Shown one piece after another: positions 20,650 through 27,136 of a DNA stretch of 33,776 bases (positions are counted from its first letter, which is position 1; each line of letters starts with the position of its first letter). A model generated the notes under the pieces. The model searched no databases. It had not been told where the DNA came from and saw nothing but the letters and a program-made list of their open reading frames with translations. Both the position numbers and the translations under genes were made by a program. The DNA comes from Oscillospiraceae bacterium (GTDB lineage Bacteria; Bacillota; Clostridia; Oscillospirales; Ruminococcaceae), in contig JAFZGF010000003.1 in the NCBI GenBank assembly GCA_017555565.1, positions 1 through 33,776 of the forward strand. Direction: 5' to 3'.

Positions 20650-21549
20650 ATGGCTGGTAAATGGTCTGCAGAAGAAACTGCTCTGTTAAAAGAACTGCTG
20701 ACAGCACATACGGTACGGGAAGCGCGGCAAAAGCTGGGGCGCAGTGAGTATGCTGTAAGAAAGCAGATGCGAAAGCTGAAAGACAGTAAAGACCCGGTGA
20801 AGTACGAAGATATGAACCGGGAAGACGGTGAGAATATACGCAGGATGTATAAAAGGGCCGAAAACAAGGTAGAACGGCTGAAAATACTGAAAGAGTTATA
20901 TCCAAGCTATACAAAGGAAACAATCCTGGCAGCGGCGTTACATAATCCGTTCCTGGAAAGTGATAAATTTTATGAGCAAATAACAAAGGAGCAAAACGAA
21001 GTGAAAAAAGTAATCAAAGGTTTTGACGAGGAAACCAAGGCGGCGGCAGTCAGAGCTGTAATGCTGGATGGTGAAAAAGTCACAACAGTAGCTGAAAGAT
21101 ATGGCATATCAGACCAGACCGTTTATAACTGGGTGAAGCGGGCGAAGAAAACACAACAGCAGTTTATAGATTATGCCGAAAAAACAGAAAAAGAGCTGGC
21201 CGAAGAAAAGGATGCAGAGCCAGAAGATAAAAAAATCGACTGGCAGCGTCTGGAAAAGGCATCAGCTGAGCGGAATAAGAAAGTCGTGGATAATCTGGGA
21301 TTAGGGCAAAAACGGGATGTCGAGGACGCCATCCCCTACGCGAAAGATGAAACAGATACTGTGTATGAGTATGTGGATGAAGGCAGTAAGACTGCGATAG
21401 ATGAAAAAGCAATCAAAGCAGCGGCTTTTGATGTAATTACAAACCAGATGAACGACTACCCATCAAGTAACACTGATACAATGATGCGGTTTATCCAGGG
21501 GGTACAGGCTCTGGCGGGGCAGTTATGCGAGGCGCAGGGAAAATGTTGA
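20650..21549 (+). CDS. DNA-binding protein with SANT-like and transposase-type HTH segments
   Basis: A 299-residue protein. Residues 1-45 (KWSAEETALLKELLTAHTVREARQKLGRSEYAVRKQMRKL) look like a Myb/SANT-type helix triplet. Residues 123-165 (FDEETKAAAVRAVMLDGEKVTTVAERYGISDQTVYNWVKRA) are a helix-turn-helix of the kind at the start of IS3-type OrfA proteins, but no transposase domain follows. The remainder is charged helix. Two DNA-binding parts in one protein beside rep suggest a role in origin recognition or regulation; this is inference. It starts 4 bases after the previous stop. Confidence 0.65.
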   Translation: MAGKWSAEETALLKELLTAHTVREARQKLGRSEYAVRKQMRKLKDSKDPVKYEDMNREDGENIRRMYKRAENKVERLKILKELYPSYTKETILAAALHNPFLESDKFYEQITKEQNEVKKVIKGFDEETKAAAVRAVMLDGEKVTTVAERYGISDQTVYNWVKRAKKTQQQFIDYAEKTEKELAEEKDAEPEDKKIDWQRLEKASAERNKKVVDNLGLGQKRDVEDAIPYAKDETDTVYEYVDEGSKTAIDEKAIKAAAFDVITNQMNDYPSSNTDTMMRFIQGVQALAGQLCEAQGKC

Positions 21550-21857
21550 AAAAACAGATGGACGAAGTAAATACCAAGGCGATACTGCATTATGGCATCC
21601 AGAAACAGAGTGTTGTATGTATGGAAGAGCTGGCGGAGCTGACGAAGGAAGTTTCAAAATTTGTTAGAGGCAGCGGTTCAAAGAGTAATCTGACAGAGGA
21701 AATGGCTGATGTATATATCTGCCTTGACCAGCTGCGGAAAATGTACAATGTGGACCCAGAGCAACTGCAGGATGAAATATACCTGAAGCTGTGCAGGACC
21801 TGGCAAAGGTTGGAAGCAGAAAGGATACAAGATGAAATCACCGTGCCTGGGATGTGA
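21525..21857 (+). CDS. MazG-like nucleotide pyrophosphohydrolase
   Basis: A 110-residue protein with the all-alpha NTP pyrophosphatase pattern: CMEELAELTKEVSKFVRG (E-E-x2-E near 33-37) and NLTEEMADVYICLDQL (E-E-x2-D near 58-62), the metal-binding helices of the MazG/dUTPase-2 fold. Phage versions cleave non-canonical or regulatory nucleotides. Two starts are possible, 21525 (GGCGGGG upstream) and 21543; both lie in the end of the previous gene. Confidence 0.8.
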   Translation: MRGAGKMLKKQMDEVNTKAILHYGIQKQSVVCMEELAELTKEVSKFVRGSGSKSNLTEEMADVYICLDQLRKMYNVDPEQLQDEIYLKLCRTWQRLEAERIQDEITVPGM

Positions 21858-22053
21858 AGACAGGTTTTATAACCCGGAAACAAAGAAACGTTGTCACAAC
21901 AGCTGCGAAAAGTATGCACGGTATCATCGGGAAAGAGAAAAGCTGATAGCTGAGAATCAGGTGAGAGTGCAGTTTAACAGCTATAAGTATGACAATGTGC
22001 CGAGGCTGAAAAGGGCCTCTGTCAATAAAATGTTCAGGAGTACAAGAAAATGA
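21832..22053 (+). CDS. Small cysteine-rich phage protein
   Basis: A 73-residue basic protein. CLGCEDRFYN (5-14) and CHNSCEKYARYHRERE (21-36) give a C-x2-C...C-x3-C zinc-binding pattern seen in many small Firmicutes phage proteins with no known role. It starts inside the MazG-like gene and ends with an ATGA overlap into the next gene, so it is translationally coupled on both sides. Confidence 0.7.
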   Translation: MKSPCLGCEDRFYNPETKKRCHNSCEKYARYHREREKLIAENQVRVQFNSYKYDNVPRLKRASVNKMFRSTRK

Positions 22054-22286
22054 AAAATAAAGAATTACTGCCCTGCCCTTTCTGTGGGGGTGAAGCTGGT
22101 ATTGATAGGGAATATATTTTCTGTGACAGTTGTCATATTATCTTGCGTTTTGATGATTTAATTTACAATGGTGAAGCTGAAAATTTAATAGAAGCAAAAA
22201 AAATTGGTATTAAAACTTGGAACACTCGCACAAACACAATAACTGTTGGTAATGGAAAGAACTATGAGGTGCGTAATGACGGATAA
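22050..22286 (+). CDS. Lar-like restriction-alleviation family protein, copy 1
   Basis: A 78-residue protein with the Lar pattern: LLPCPFCGGEAG near residue 6, a second Cys pair (CDSCH) near 26, and AKKIGIKTWNTRTN near the end. Lar of the Rac prophage reduces type I restriction by EcoKI; most phage relatives are untested. The C-terminal TRTNTITVGNGKNYEV is repeated in the next gene, showing recent duplication. It overlaps its neighbours by 4 and 11 bases. Confidence 0.8.
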   Translation: MKNKELLPCPFCGGEAGIDREYIFCDSCHIILRFDDLIYNGEAENLIEAKKIGIKTWNTRTNTITVGNGKNYEVRNDG

Positions 22287-22472
22287 AAAATTGAAACCTT
22301 GCCCTTTCTGTGGCGGTGAAGCAAAAGTTAGAAATTTTATTAGCGGTCGGGATGTTCATTGTAAAAATTGTTATGCTTCAGTAAAAATTTTAGATTCAAA
22401 GGAAGAAGCAATCAAGGCCTGGAACACTCGCACAAACACAATACCTGTTGGTAATGGAAAGGATTATGAGGT
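22218..22472 (+). repeat. 53-bp near-identical direct repeats in the two lar-like genes
   Basis: Bases 22218-22270 and 22420-22472 match at 50 of 53 positions, 202 bases apart. The CPFCGG regions upstream are also similar at the DNA level, so a whole gene unit has been duplicated. Confidence 0.85.
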
Positions 22473-22518
22473 AACGCCAGTATCAGAGATTGATTGGAAC
22501 AGGATGCGAAACGAATGA
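22276..22518 (+). CDS. Lar-like restriction-alleviation family protein, copy 2
   Basis: An 80-residue paralogue of the gene before it: KLKPCPFCGGEAKV, CKNCYAS, EEAIKAWNTRTN. It adds a longer tail (GNGKDYEVTPVSEIDWNRMRNE). This copy keeps the family consensus better than copy 1 (LKPCPFCGG, A-x2-AWNTR). The start at 22276 has GAGGTG 6 bases upstream; the open frame to 22246 has no such site. Confidence 0.8.
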   Translation: MTDKKLKPCPFCGGEAKVRNFISGRDVHCKNCYASVKILDSKEEAIKAWNTRTNTIPVGNGKDYEVTPVSEIDWNRMRNE

Positions 22519-22545
22519 TTAATTTACAAGATTTCGGTTTGCAGT

Positions 22546-22652
22546 AATCTGGCAGGTTACAAACATCAAAAAATGTAGCCTATCAGATTACATTTGGGCA
22601 AGGTGGCAATACCGTGGGGAGTGTTTGCATCCTTGCATCCTTGCCACCTTGG
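22546..22652. other. Two hairpins in the gap after the lar-like genes
   Basis: GTAATCTG (about 22546) pairs with CAGATTAC (about 22582), and CAAGGTGGCAA (about 22600) pairs perfectly with TTGCCACCTTG (about 22641). Between the latter arms GCATCCTT occurs twice in a row. The gap of 164 bases has no gene. A regulatory RNA structure or attenuator is possible. Confidence 0.4.
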
Positions 22653-22682
22653 AATATCTAAATATGACGAAGGGAAAAGACG

Positions 22683-23177
22683 ATGGCTAAATCAAAAAAG
22701 ACATGTAATGATTGTATGCATTATGGGAGATGTGTTTCCTTAGCTGAGGAATACAACATGAATTTTATGTGGACGACTGATGCGGAAAATTGCAGAGACT
22801 TTGAACAGCTAATTCGCTGCAAAAAGTGCAGATATTATAACCGCCGATGGGGATGCCGGAAGCTGGAAATCAATGTATCTGCAGATAACTATTGCTTTAT
22901 GGCAGAGCCGGCAGTGGCAGAGGTTACGGTCAGTTTGTCAGATAAAAAGATTTTGGAATTTTTGGCGAAAGAATCAGATACAGATAATTTCATAAGAACT
23001 GCTATGGAAAGACAACTGATGCGGATGGAAGGCCAGATAATCAGATGCAAGGACTGCGGATATTATAATGGCGGCGGTTTCTGCCGAAAACATGAAATCA
23101 AGACGAACAGGCGAAATTACTGTGATTCTGCAAAACTTGCTGTTTCAAACAACAAGGTGGTGCCTGATGAAAAGTAA
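22683..23177 (+). CDS. Two-module cysteine-rich phage protein
   Basis: A 164-residue protein with repeated zinc-binding modules: an N-terminal CNDCMHYGRC...C (8-37), then RCKKCRYYNRRWGCRKLE...YC (45-71) and RCKDCGYYNGGGFCRKHE...YC (119-146). The second and third modules are clear repeats. Between them (80-115) is a helix (KKILEFLAKESDTDNFIRTAM). Such CxxCxYY...CxK proteins are frequent in phages of anaerobic Firmicutes; function unknown. Confidence 0.75.
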   Translation: MAKSKKTCNDCMHYGRCVSLAEEYNMNFMWTTDAENCRDFEQLIRCKKCRYYNRRWGCRKLEINVSADNYCFMAEPAVAEVTVSLSDKKILEFLAKESDTDNFIRTAMERQLMRMEGQIIRCKDCGYYNGGGFCRKHEIKTNRRNYCDSAKLAVSNNKVVPDEK

Positions 23178-23355
23178 AGGCCGTAAAGTTGGCAGGCGGT
23201 ACCGCAATGCGAAGTTGCTGACTACTCTGCACGCAAAGCAGGGTAAAGACAGGTCGAGGCAGAACAGACAGGACCGCCAAATGGAAGAAAAAGTAAAACT
23301 GAGAGGTTTGAAAATTGAAAAACACAAAAAAGAAACAGAAGAAAAGACAGTATAA
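23167..23355 (+). CDS. Small highly basic phage protein
   Basis: A 62-residue protein rich in Lys and Arg (MKSKGRKVGRRYRNAKLLTT...). It lacks a named motif; the composition suggests nucleic-acid binding. The start at 23167 has AAGGTGG 7 bases upstream and overlaps the end of the previous gene by 11 bases; the frame open to 23068 is inside that gene and rejected. Confidence 0.55.
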   Translation: MKSKGRKVGRRYRNAKLLTTLHAKQGKDRSRQNRQDRQMEEKVKLRGLKIEKHKKETEEKTV

Positions 23356-23527
23356 AAGTAATCTGCGTCGCCACAACTGTATATTTACAGCACAGACAGA
23401 GGGACATCTGCTGGAGATATGTGCATATAACGGCTGGTCTGAAAAAGATATAGGCCGTGCCATAGATGTGGTGACAAAAGCTTATCGGGTTCGGAGGAGT
23501 ACAGCATGGAGAGAAAAATACGAATAA
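23315..23527 (+). CDS. Small basic phage protein, TTG start
   Basis: A 70-residue protein: basic start (MKNTKKKQKKRQYKSN), then HNCIFTAQTEGHLLEICAYNGWSEKDIGRAIDVVTKAYRVRR, which has a helix-turn-helix-like feel (GWSEKDIGRAIDVV). The TTG start has AGAGG 9 bases upstream. It overlaps the genes on both sides, which supports coupling. Not recognised. Confidence 0.55.
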   Translation: MKNTKKKQKKRQYKSNLRRHNCIFTAQTEGHLLEICAYNGWSEKDIGRAIDVVTKAYRVRRSTAWREKYE

Positions 23528-23769
23528 ATGACATAAAGCCAGGTATGTGGGTAAAAGTGCACAGAGAGGTAAATCCCAAAGCCTCAGATATACATACAAG
23601 CAAACTGACACTGAGCATAGGTGTTATCACAGAGATACCCAGTCACCAGAGATTCCGGGTGGTGCAGTTTTACAATAAAAAGGGTGAGCCGGCATATAGA
23701 GAGTGTTTTACCTGGACAGATATTCTGTTTGTAATGCCGAATTACAGAAATGAGGCAAAGTATGGATAA
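23506..23769 (+). CDS. Small beta-rich phage protein
   Basis: An 87-residue protein, MERKIRINDIKPGMWVKVHREV..., with beta strands around a central LTLSIGVITEIPSHQRFRVVQFYNKKG. The 'IkpGmwVkv' opening resembles small SH3-like/OB-like domains. GGAGGAG precedes the start by 6 bases. Function unknown. Confidence 0.65.
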   Translation: MERKIRINDIKPGMWVKVHREVNPKASDIHTSKLTLSIGVITEIPSHQRFRVVQFYNKKGEPAYRECFTWTDILFVMPNYRNEAKYG

Positions 23770-23854
23770 GCCAGATGTAGAAGTTATGCTGAAACGATTT
23801 TTCGGCCGGATATTGGTGCGGGGTGTTGTGGCAGCAGTTGTAAGTTATTTTTAA
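23762..23854 (+). CDS. Very short phage frame, 30 residues
   Basis: MDKPDVEVMLKRFFGRILVR followed by GVVAAVVSYF. It begins 8 bases before the end of the previous gene with GAGGCAAAG upstream. It could be a real short membrane-associated peptide or just a relict; low confidence. Confidence 0.35.
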   Translation: MDKPDVEVMLKRFFGRILVRGVVAAVVSYF

Positions 23855-23888
23855 TGCCGGCAGCGGTAATTGGAGAGGGGGAGATTTG

Positions 23889-24227
23889 GTGACAAACAAA
23901 GAGTGGCTGAACAGAGGCTGGAAGCTGATAGAGGAAGTAAACAGCCTTGAGAAAGCCAGAGACAAGCGGATAAAGGTCCGGGGAGAAAAGAAAGCTGAAA
24001 AATACACAAAGTTGATTGATAAAAAGGTTCGCGAGCTGATTGTTGTGCACATTGAAATACTGAGAGCAATCAACCGACTGGCCGACAGAAAAGACAGAAT
24101 GATTCTGCAGCTGAGATACCTGGCATATATGAGTCACGAGGAAATCGCCCGGGTGATGGAATATGACGAAACCAGAAGCGTGGCAAGAAGAATTGATTCT
24201 GCAGCTGAAAGAATAGTGCAGAGGTAG
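23889..24227 (+). CDS. Sigma-region-4-like phage late transcription regulator (ArpU/RinA type)
   Basis: A 112-residue helical protein. The first two thirds are a charged helix bundle. The C-terminal part RMILQLRYLAYMSHEEIARVMEYDETRSVARRIDSAAERI is the RNA-polymerase sigma region 4 pattern (LRY...S..EIA..M.Y....V.R....A). Proteins like this directly before the terminase genes control late phage transcription in Gram-positive phages. The start is GTG 23889 with AGGGGG 8 bases upstream (TTG 23886 is possible). Three dyad-type promoters in the late region are its obvious candidate targets. Confidence 0.75.
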   Translation: MTNKEWLNRGWKLIEEVNSLEKARDKRIKVRGEKKAEKYTKLIDKKVRELIVVHIEILRAINRLADRKDRMILQLRYLAYMSHEEIARVMEYDETRSVARRIDSAAERIVQR

Positions 24228-24229
24228 AT

Positions 24230-25561
24230 ATGGTTATAAACTGGAAAGCAAACCCACAGCAGAGAAAGTTTTTCAATGCAACGGCAGACGAGGTGCTGTA
24301 TGGCGGTGCTGCAGGTGGCGGGAAAAGCTATGGTGCTGTAATGGATGCATTTATGTATGCACTGAGATATCCGAAATCAAAGCAGCTGATACTGCGCCGC
24401 ACCTTCCCTGAACTGGAAAAGAGTATAATCCGTGTACATCTGGAACTGTACCCAAGAGAACTGTACAAATATAACCAGACAAACCATACAGGAAAGTTTG
24501 TAAATGGCAGTATTATAGACTTTGGCTATATTGACCACGAAAATGATGTAATACAGTATCAGTCTGCAGAATATGATGTTATACGATTTGACGAGCTGAC
24601 GCACTTTACCGAAAACATGTATGTATATATGCTGTCCCGACTGCGCGGTGCCAACGATTATCCGAAGCAGATAAAAAGCGGCACCAACCCAGGAGGAATT
24701 GGTCACCGGTGGGTGAAAAAGAGGTTTATAGACACGGTACCAGCTGGGCAGGTATACACATCAGATGCAGGGACAACAAGGGTGTTTATCCCTGCGAAGG
24801 TAACTGACAACGTGGCGCTGATGAAAAAAGACCCGTCATATATAAAAAGGCTGATGAACCTGAGCGAGAAAGATAAAAAAGCTCTGCTGGATGGCAGCTG
24901 GGATTTCTTTGAAGGCGCGTATTTTTCAGAGTTTGACAGGAGTATACACGTGTGTAAGCCGTTTACAGTACCGGAATACTGGACAAAATATGTTGCCCTG
25001 GACTATGGGCTGGATATGCTGGCAGCATATGTAATAGCCGTTGATGAAAGCGGCAAAGCCTGGGTAATGCGTGAGGTAAGCGAAAGCAATCTGATTATTA
25101 AACAAGCAGCGGCACGTATAAAAAGCTTGGTAGGAAATGATAAGATAACAGCTTATTTTGCTCCACCGGATATGTGGAACAGGCGCCAGGACACAGGTAA
25201 GAGTGTGCGGGAGATTTTTGCAGAAAACGGCATTTATATCGTGAAAGCCGGAAATGACAGAGTGCAGGGATGGTATGGCCTGAAAGAATACCTGCATCCA
25301 TATAAGGATGAAACAGGAAGTATTACAGCAAAGATGGCTATATTTGAAAATTGCACATATCTGATAAGCAGTTTGCCGAACCTGGTACACGATGACCACA
25401 ATCCAAACGATGTATCCACAAAGCCTCACGAACTGACGCACGGTGCGGATGCAATAAGATATTTTGTAGCCGGCAGACCTATCAATGGACAGGTGCCACA
25501 GGAAAGAGATGACGACGTTCTGGATTATGATGACCAGATAGATGATTTTCTGGATTACTGA
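24230..25561 (+). CDS. terL: Terminase large subunit
   Basis: A 443-residue DNA-packaging motor. The ATPase has Walker A GGAAGGGKS (25-33), Walker B DVIRFDELTHF (acidic pair Asp121-Glu122) and the coupling motif SGTNPGG (about 150-156). The nuclease has YVALDYGLD near 251-259, a middle acidic residue and HGADAIRYF near 415-423, which fits the RNase H-like fold. The acidic C-terminus is unusual in being so Asp-rich (RDDDVLDYDDQIDDFLDY). It starts 2 bases after the late regulator. A repeat- and terminator-bearing gap follows, unlike the normal tight packing with portal. Confidence 0.95.
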   Translation: MVINWKANPQQRKFFNATADEVLYGGAAGGGKSYGAVMDAFMYALRYPKSKQLILRRTFPELEKSIIRVHLELYPRELYKYNQTNHTGKFVNGSIIDFGYIDHENDVIQYQSAEYDVIRFDELTHFTENMYVYMLSRLRGANDYPKQIKSGTNPGGIGHRWVKKRFIDTVPAGQVYTSDAGTTRVFIPAKVTDNVALMKKDPSYIKRLMNLSEKDKKALLDGSWDFFEGAYFSEFDRSIHVCKPFTVPEYWTKYVALDYGLDMLAAYVIAVDESGKAWVMREVSESNLIIKQAAARIKSLVGNDKITAYFAPPDMWNRRQDTGKSVREIFAENGIYIVKAGNDRVQGWYGLKEYLHPYKDETGSITAKMAIFENCTYLISSLPNLVHDDHNPNDVSTKPHELTHGADAIRYFVAGRPINGQVPQERDDDVLDYDDQIDDFLDY

Positions 25562-25625
25562 GTTATTCTTTATAAATCAGCAGACAGCGGTTTATAACGA
25601 ATAATTTTTGATTTATAACGAATAA
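25562..25625. repeat. Three copies of a TTTATAACGAATAA repeat after terL
   Basis: Direct copies lie at 25591-25604 and 25612-25625, 21 bases apart. An inverted copy with one mismatch (GTTATTCTTTATAAA) is at 25562-25576, touching the terL stop. The spacing of two helical turns fits a protein-binding array. Confidence 0.6.
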
Positions 25626-25628
25626 CAG

Positions 25629-25664
25629 CCTGACATGTAATGACAGGCAGCAGCGGTGTAGAAT
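25629..25664 (+). promoter_or_regulatory. Late promoter candidate 1 (dyad plus -10)
   Basis: Dyad CCTGACATGTAATGACAGG at 25629-25647, 11 bases, then TAGAAT at 25659-25664. The dyad would cover about -24 to -42, where the usual -35 is missing. It lies upstream of a terminator, so its transcript may be short or anti-terminated. Confidence 0.6.
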
Positions 25665-25712
25665 ATATATGTGCCTGGCAGGGCACCTCCTTTGTATTTA
25701 AGTTTGGCAGAG

Positions 25713-25738
25713 AAGACGGGATAATTCCCGTCTTTTTT
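25713..25738 (+). terminator. Terminator between terL and terS
   Basis: AAGACGGGA/TCCCGTCTT stem, loop TAAT and TTTTTT tail. It separates the terL transcript from the late structural operon. Confidence 0.85.
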
Positions 25739-25745
25739 GCTTTTA

Positions 25746-25781
25746 CCTGACATGTGATGACAGGATAGCAGGGGGTAAAAT
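25746..25781 (+). promoter_or_regulatory. Late promoter candidate 2, before terS
   Basis: Dyad CCTGACATGTGATGACAGG at 25746-25764, 11 bases, then TAAAAT at 25776-25781, 23 bases before the terS start. There is no TTGACA-type -35. It follows the terminator directly, which makes it the likely start of the late operon. Confidence 0.65.
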
Positions 25782-25803
25782 AGGCTGTGAAAGGGGGTAA
25801 ATT

Positions 25804-26346
25804 ATGGCTAAAAAAGGTACCACAAAAAAAGAGGGTAAAAAAACAGCTAAAAAAAGAGGCAGACCGGCAAAGCCAAAAGAGAAAATCAAAAAGGAAGAAC
25901 TGCTGACGGAAAACCAGGAGCTTTTTTTATATTTTTTAGTATACGAGGGTTTGAGCCAGCGTGAAGCCTACAGGAAAGCATACCCCAACTGCCACGCCAA
26001 AGACAGCGTGGTTGACGTGAAAGCAAGTACGCTGCTGAAGGTGGATAAGGTAAGGGTAAGGTATCAGACTATGCTGGAAGACCGCAGAAGACGCCGATAC
26101 AGCCGTGCTGTTGCCCGTGCTCCACTGGTGGAAGACAGGCTGTATAACATAGCGATGGGAGAAACAAAAATCAAAATTACCGACAAAAAAGGTAGGGAGA
26201 TTGAAGTGTATCCCAATGTAAAGGAACAAACCAGAGCATTGGGCGAACTGAACAGGGTATTCAGCGAAGTAATGAACAAACAGGAATTTGGAGCCACAGA
26301 AGACTCAAGGCAGGTAATTATCAATATTTCACCATTTGAAGAGTAA
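25804..26346 (+). CDS. terS: Terminase small subunit
   Basis: A 180-residue DNA-recognition subunit. The basic N-terminus (KKGTTKKEGKKTAKKRGRPAKPKEK) carries an AT-hook-like GRPAKP. The Terminase_2 helix-turn-helix follows: LTENQELFLYFLVYEGLSQREAYRKAYP then VDVKASTLLKVDKVRVRYQTM (39-100). The C-terminal part is an oligomerisation/motor-binding region. TerS normally precedes TerL and binds the pac or cos site; here it follows TerL and is itself followed by a 450-base repeat region that may be its binding site. GGGGG lies 7 bases before the ATG. Confidence 0.9.
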   Translation: MAKKGTTKKEGKKTAKKRGRPAKPKEKIKKEELLTENQELFLYFLVYEGLSQREAYRKAYPNCHAKDSVVDVKASTLLKVDKVRVRYQTMLEDRRRRRYSRAVARAPLVEDRLYNIAMGETKIKITDKKGREIEVYPNVKEQTRALGELNRVFSEVMNKQEFGATEDSRQVIINISPFEE

Positions 26347-26354
26347 AGCATTTT

Positions 26355-26406
26355 TATAGCATCACTATAGCATCACTATAGCATCACTATAGCATCAGCA
26401 TAGCAT
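26355..26406. repeat. 11-bp tandem repeats, four copies plus a partial one
   Basis: TATAGCATCAC repeats at 26355, 26366, 26377 and 26388 (last copy ends in G), with a partial CATAGCAT at 26399. The period of one helical turn starts 8 bases after the terS stop. Confidence 0.9.
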
Positions 26407-26466
26407 TTTATCGATTGCATTTTGTTTTATCGCTGGTTTCGATATGAGATATCGAGTGTATCGAGG

Positions 26467-26499
26467 GCTTGGATTAAGCTTGGATTAAGCTTGGATTGA
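26467..26499. repeat. Second 11-bp tandem repeat, three copies
   Basis: GCTTGGATTAA at 26467 and 26478, and GCTTGGATTGA at 26489. It has the same period as the first array but an unrelated sequence. Confidence 0.9.
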
Positions 26500-26500
26500 T

Positions 26501-26614
26501 GTTAATACGTGCATGTTTTAAGAAAAGATGCACGTATTAACAATAAATGCTGCACGTATTAACAAAAATGCTGCACGTATTAACAAAAATGCTGCACGTA
26601 TTAACAAAAATGCT
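26501..26614. repeat. 21-bp tandem repeats with an inverted copy
   Basis: GCACGTATTAACAAAAATGCT occurs at 26552, 26573 and 26594 without gaps, and a 22-base variant at 26530. The reverse complement of its core, GTTAATACGTGCA, stands at 26501-26513 and makes a 14-bp perfect stem with the first direct copy. The period equals two helical turns. Confidence 0.9.
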
Positions 26615-26745
26615 GCAGAAATGTAAAGTATAGTTTCAGGTTTATAGAAAAAAGTTACATTTTGTAACATTTTTCGTAATAAATTTGATTTTCAGTGGAA
26701 AAATTTTCTTTTTTTGGAGTGTTTTATAGTGTTTTCGAGTGAATA

Positions 26746-26760
26746 TCGAGTTTAACTCGA
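26746..26760. promoter_or_regulatory. 15-bp palindrome in the repeat region
   Basis: TCGAGTTTAACTCGA is a perfect palindrome. TATCGAG-type words recur through 26410-26465 and at 26744. The remainder of the 456-base gap (26615-26745) is AT-rich with GTTAC/GTAAC (26654-26668) and no gene. Confidence 0.45.
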
Positions 26761-26802
26761 CAGGTCGCGCGAATTTTACACGCGGGCGTGAAAGGACAAT
26801 GT

Positions 26803-26922
26803 ATGAAAGCGAGAGTAAGAGGAAGGATAAACGGCCATTGCAGATACTGCAGGCGAAGGAACTGCAGCAGGTTAAAAAGATTTATACACAGATTCATCCT
26901 TTGTGATGACTGGAAATGGTGA
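26803..26922 (+). CDS. Very small basic cysteine-containing protein
   Basis: A 39-residue frame: MKARVRGRINGHCRYCRRRN, then CSRLKRFIHRFILCDDWKW. It has four Cys and two His with 11 Arg, so a single zinc knuckle that binds nucleic acid is plausible. AAAGGA lies 6 bases before the ATG. It directly follows the repeat block and overlaps no other gene. Confidence 0.5.
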   Translation: MKARVRGRINGHCRYCRRRNCSRLKRFIHRFILCDDWKW

Positions 26923-26935
26923 AAGGAGGGGGAGT

Positions 26936-27136
26936 ATGGAAGTGTTTTACACATGTGCAGTTATAGCAATGTTTGTGCTGGGTACAGGCTTTGGCTATTG
27001 CATCGGCAAAAACGGTGCGGTGGTAATCGACAGGGCTGATACAAAGAAAAAGGAAGAAATTACGGCAAAGAAATCTGTGGAACAGCAGTGGGAAGATATG
27101 ATGAACTATGATGGCAATATCGGAAAGGATAAATGA
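26936..27136 (+). CDS. Small membrane-anchored phage protein
   Basis: A 66-residue protein with an N-terminal transmembrane helix (MEVFYTCAVIAMFVLGTGFG), a basic middle and an acidic tail (VEQQWEDMMNYDGN). GGAGGGGGAG precedes the ATG at 26936. It overlaps the portal gene by 4 bases. The N-in/C-in single-pass layout is common among small proteins upstream of portal genes; function unknown. Confidence 0.65.
   Translation: MEVFYTCAVIAMFVLGTGFGYCIGKNGAVVIDRADTKKKEEITAKKSVEQQWEDMMNYDGNIGKDK

Noticed and set aside
20650-21549. Transposase
   Set aside because: Only an OrfA-type HTH is present; there is no DDE domain and no terminal repeats around the gene.
26530-26614. Short CRISPR array
   Set aside because: The 21-bp units are directly adjacent with no unique spacers, and no cas genes are present.
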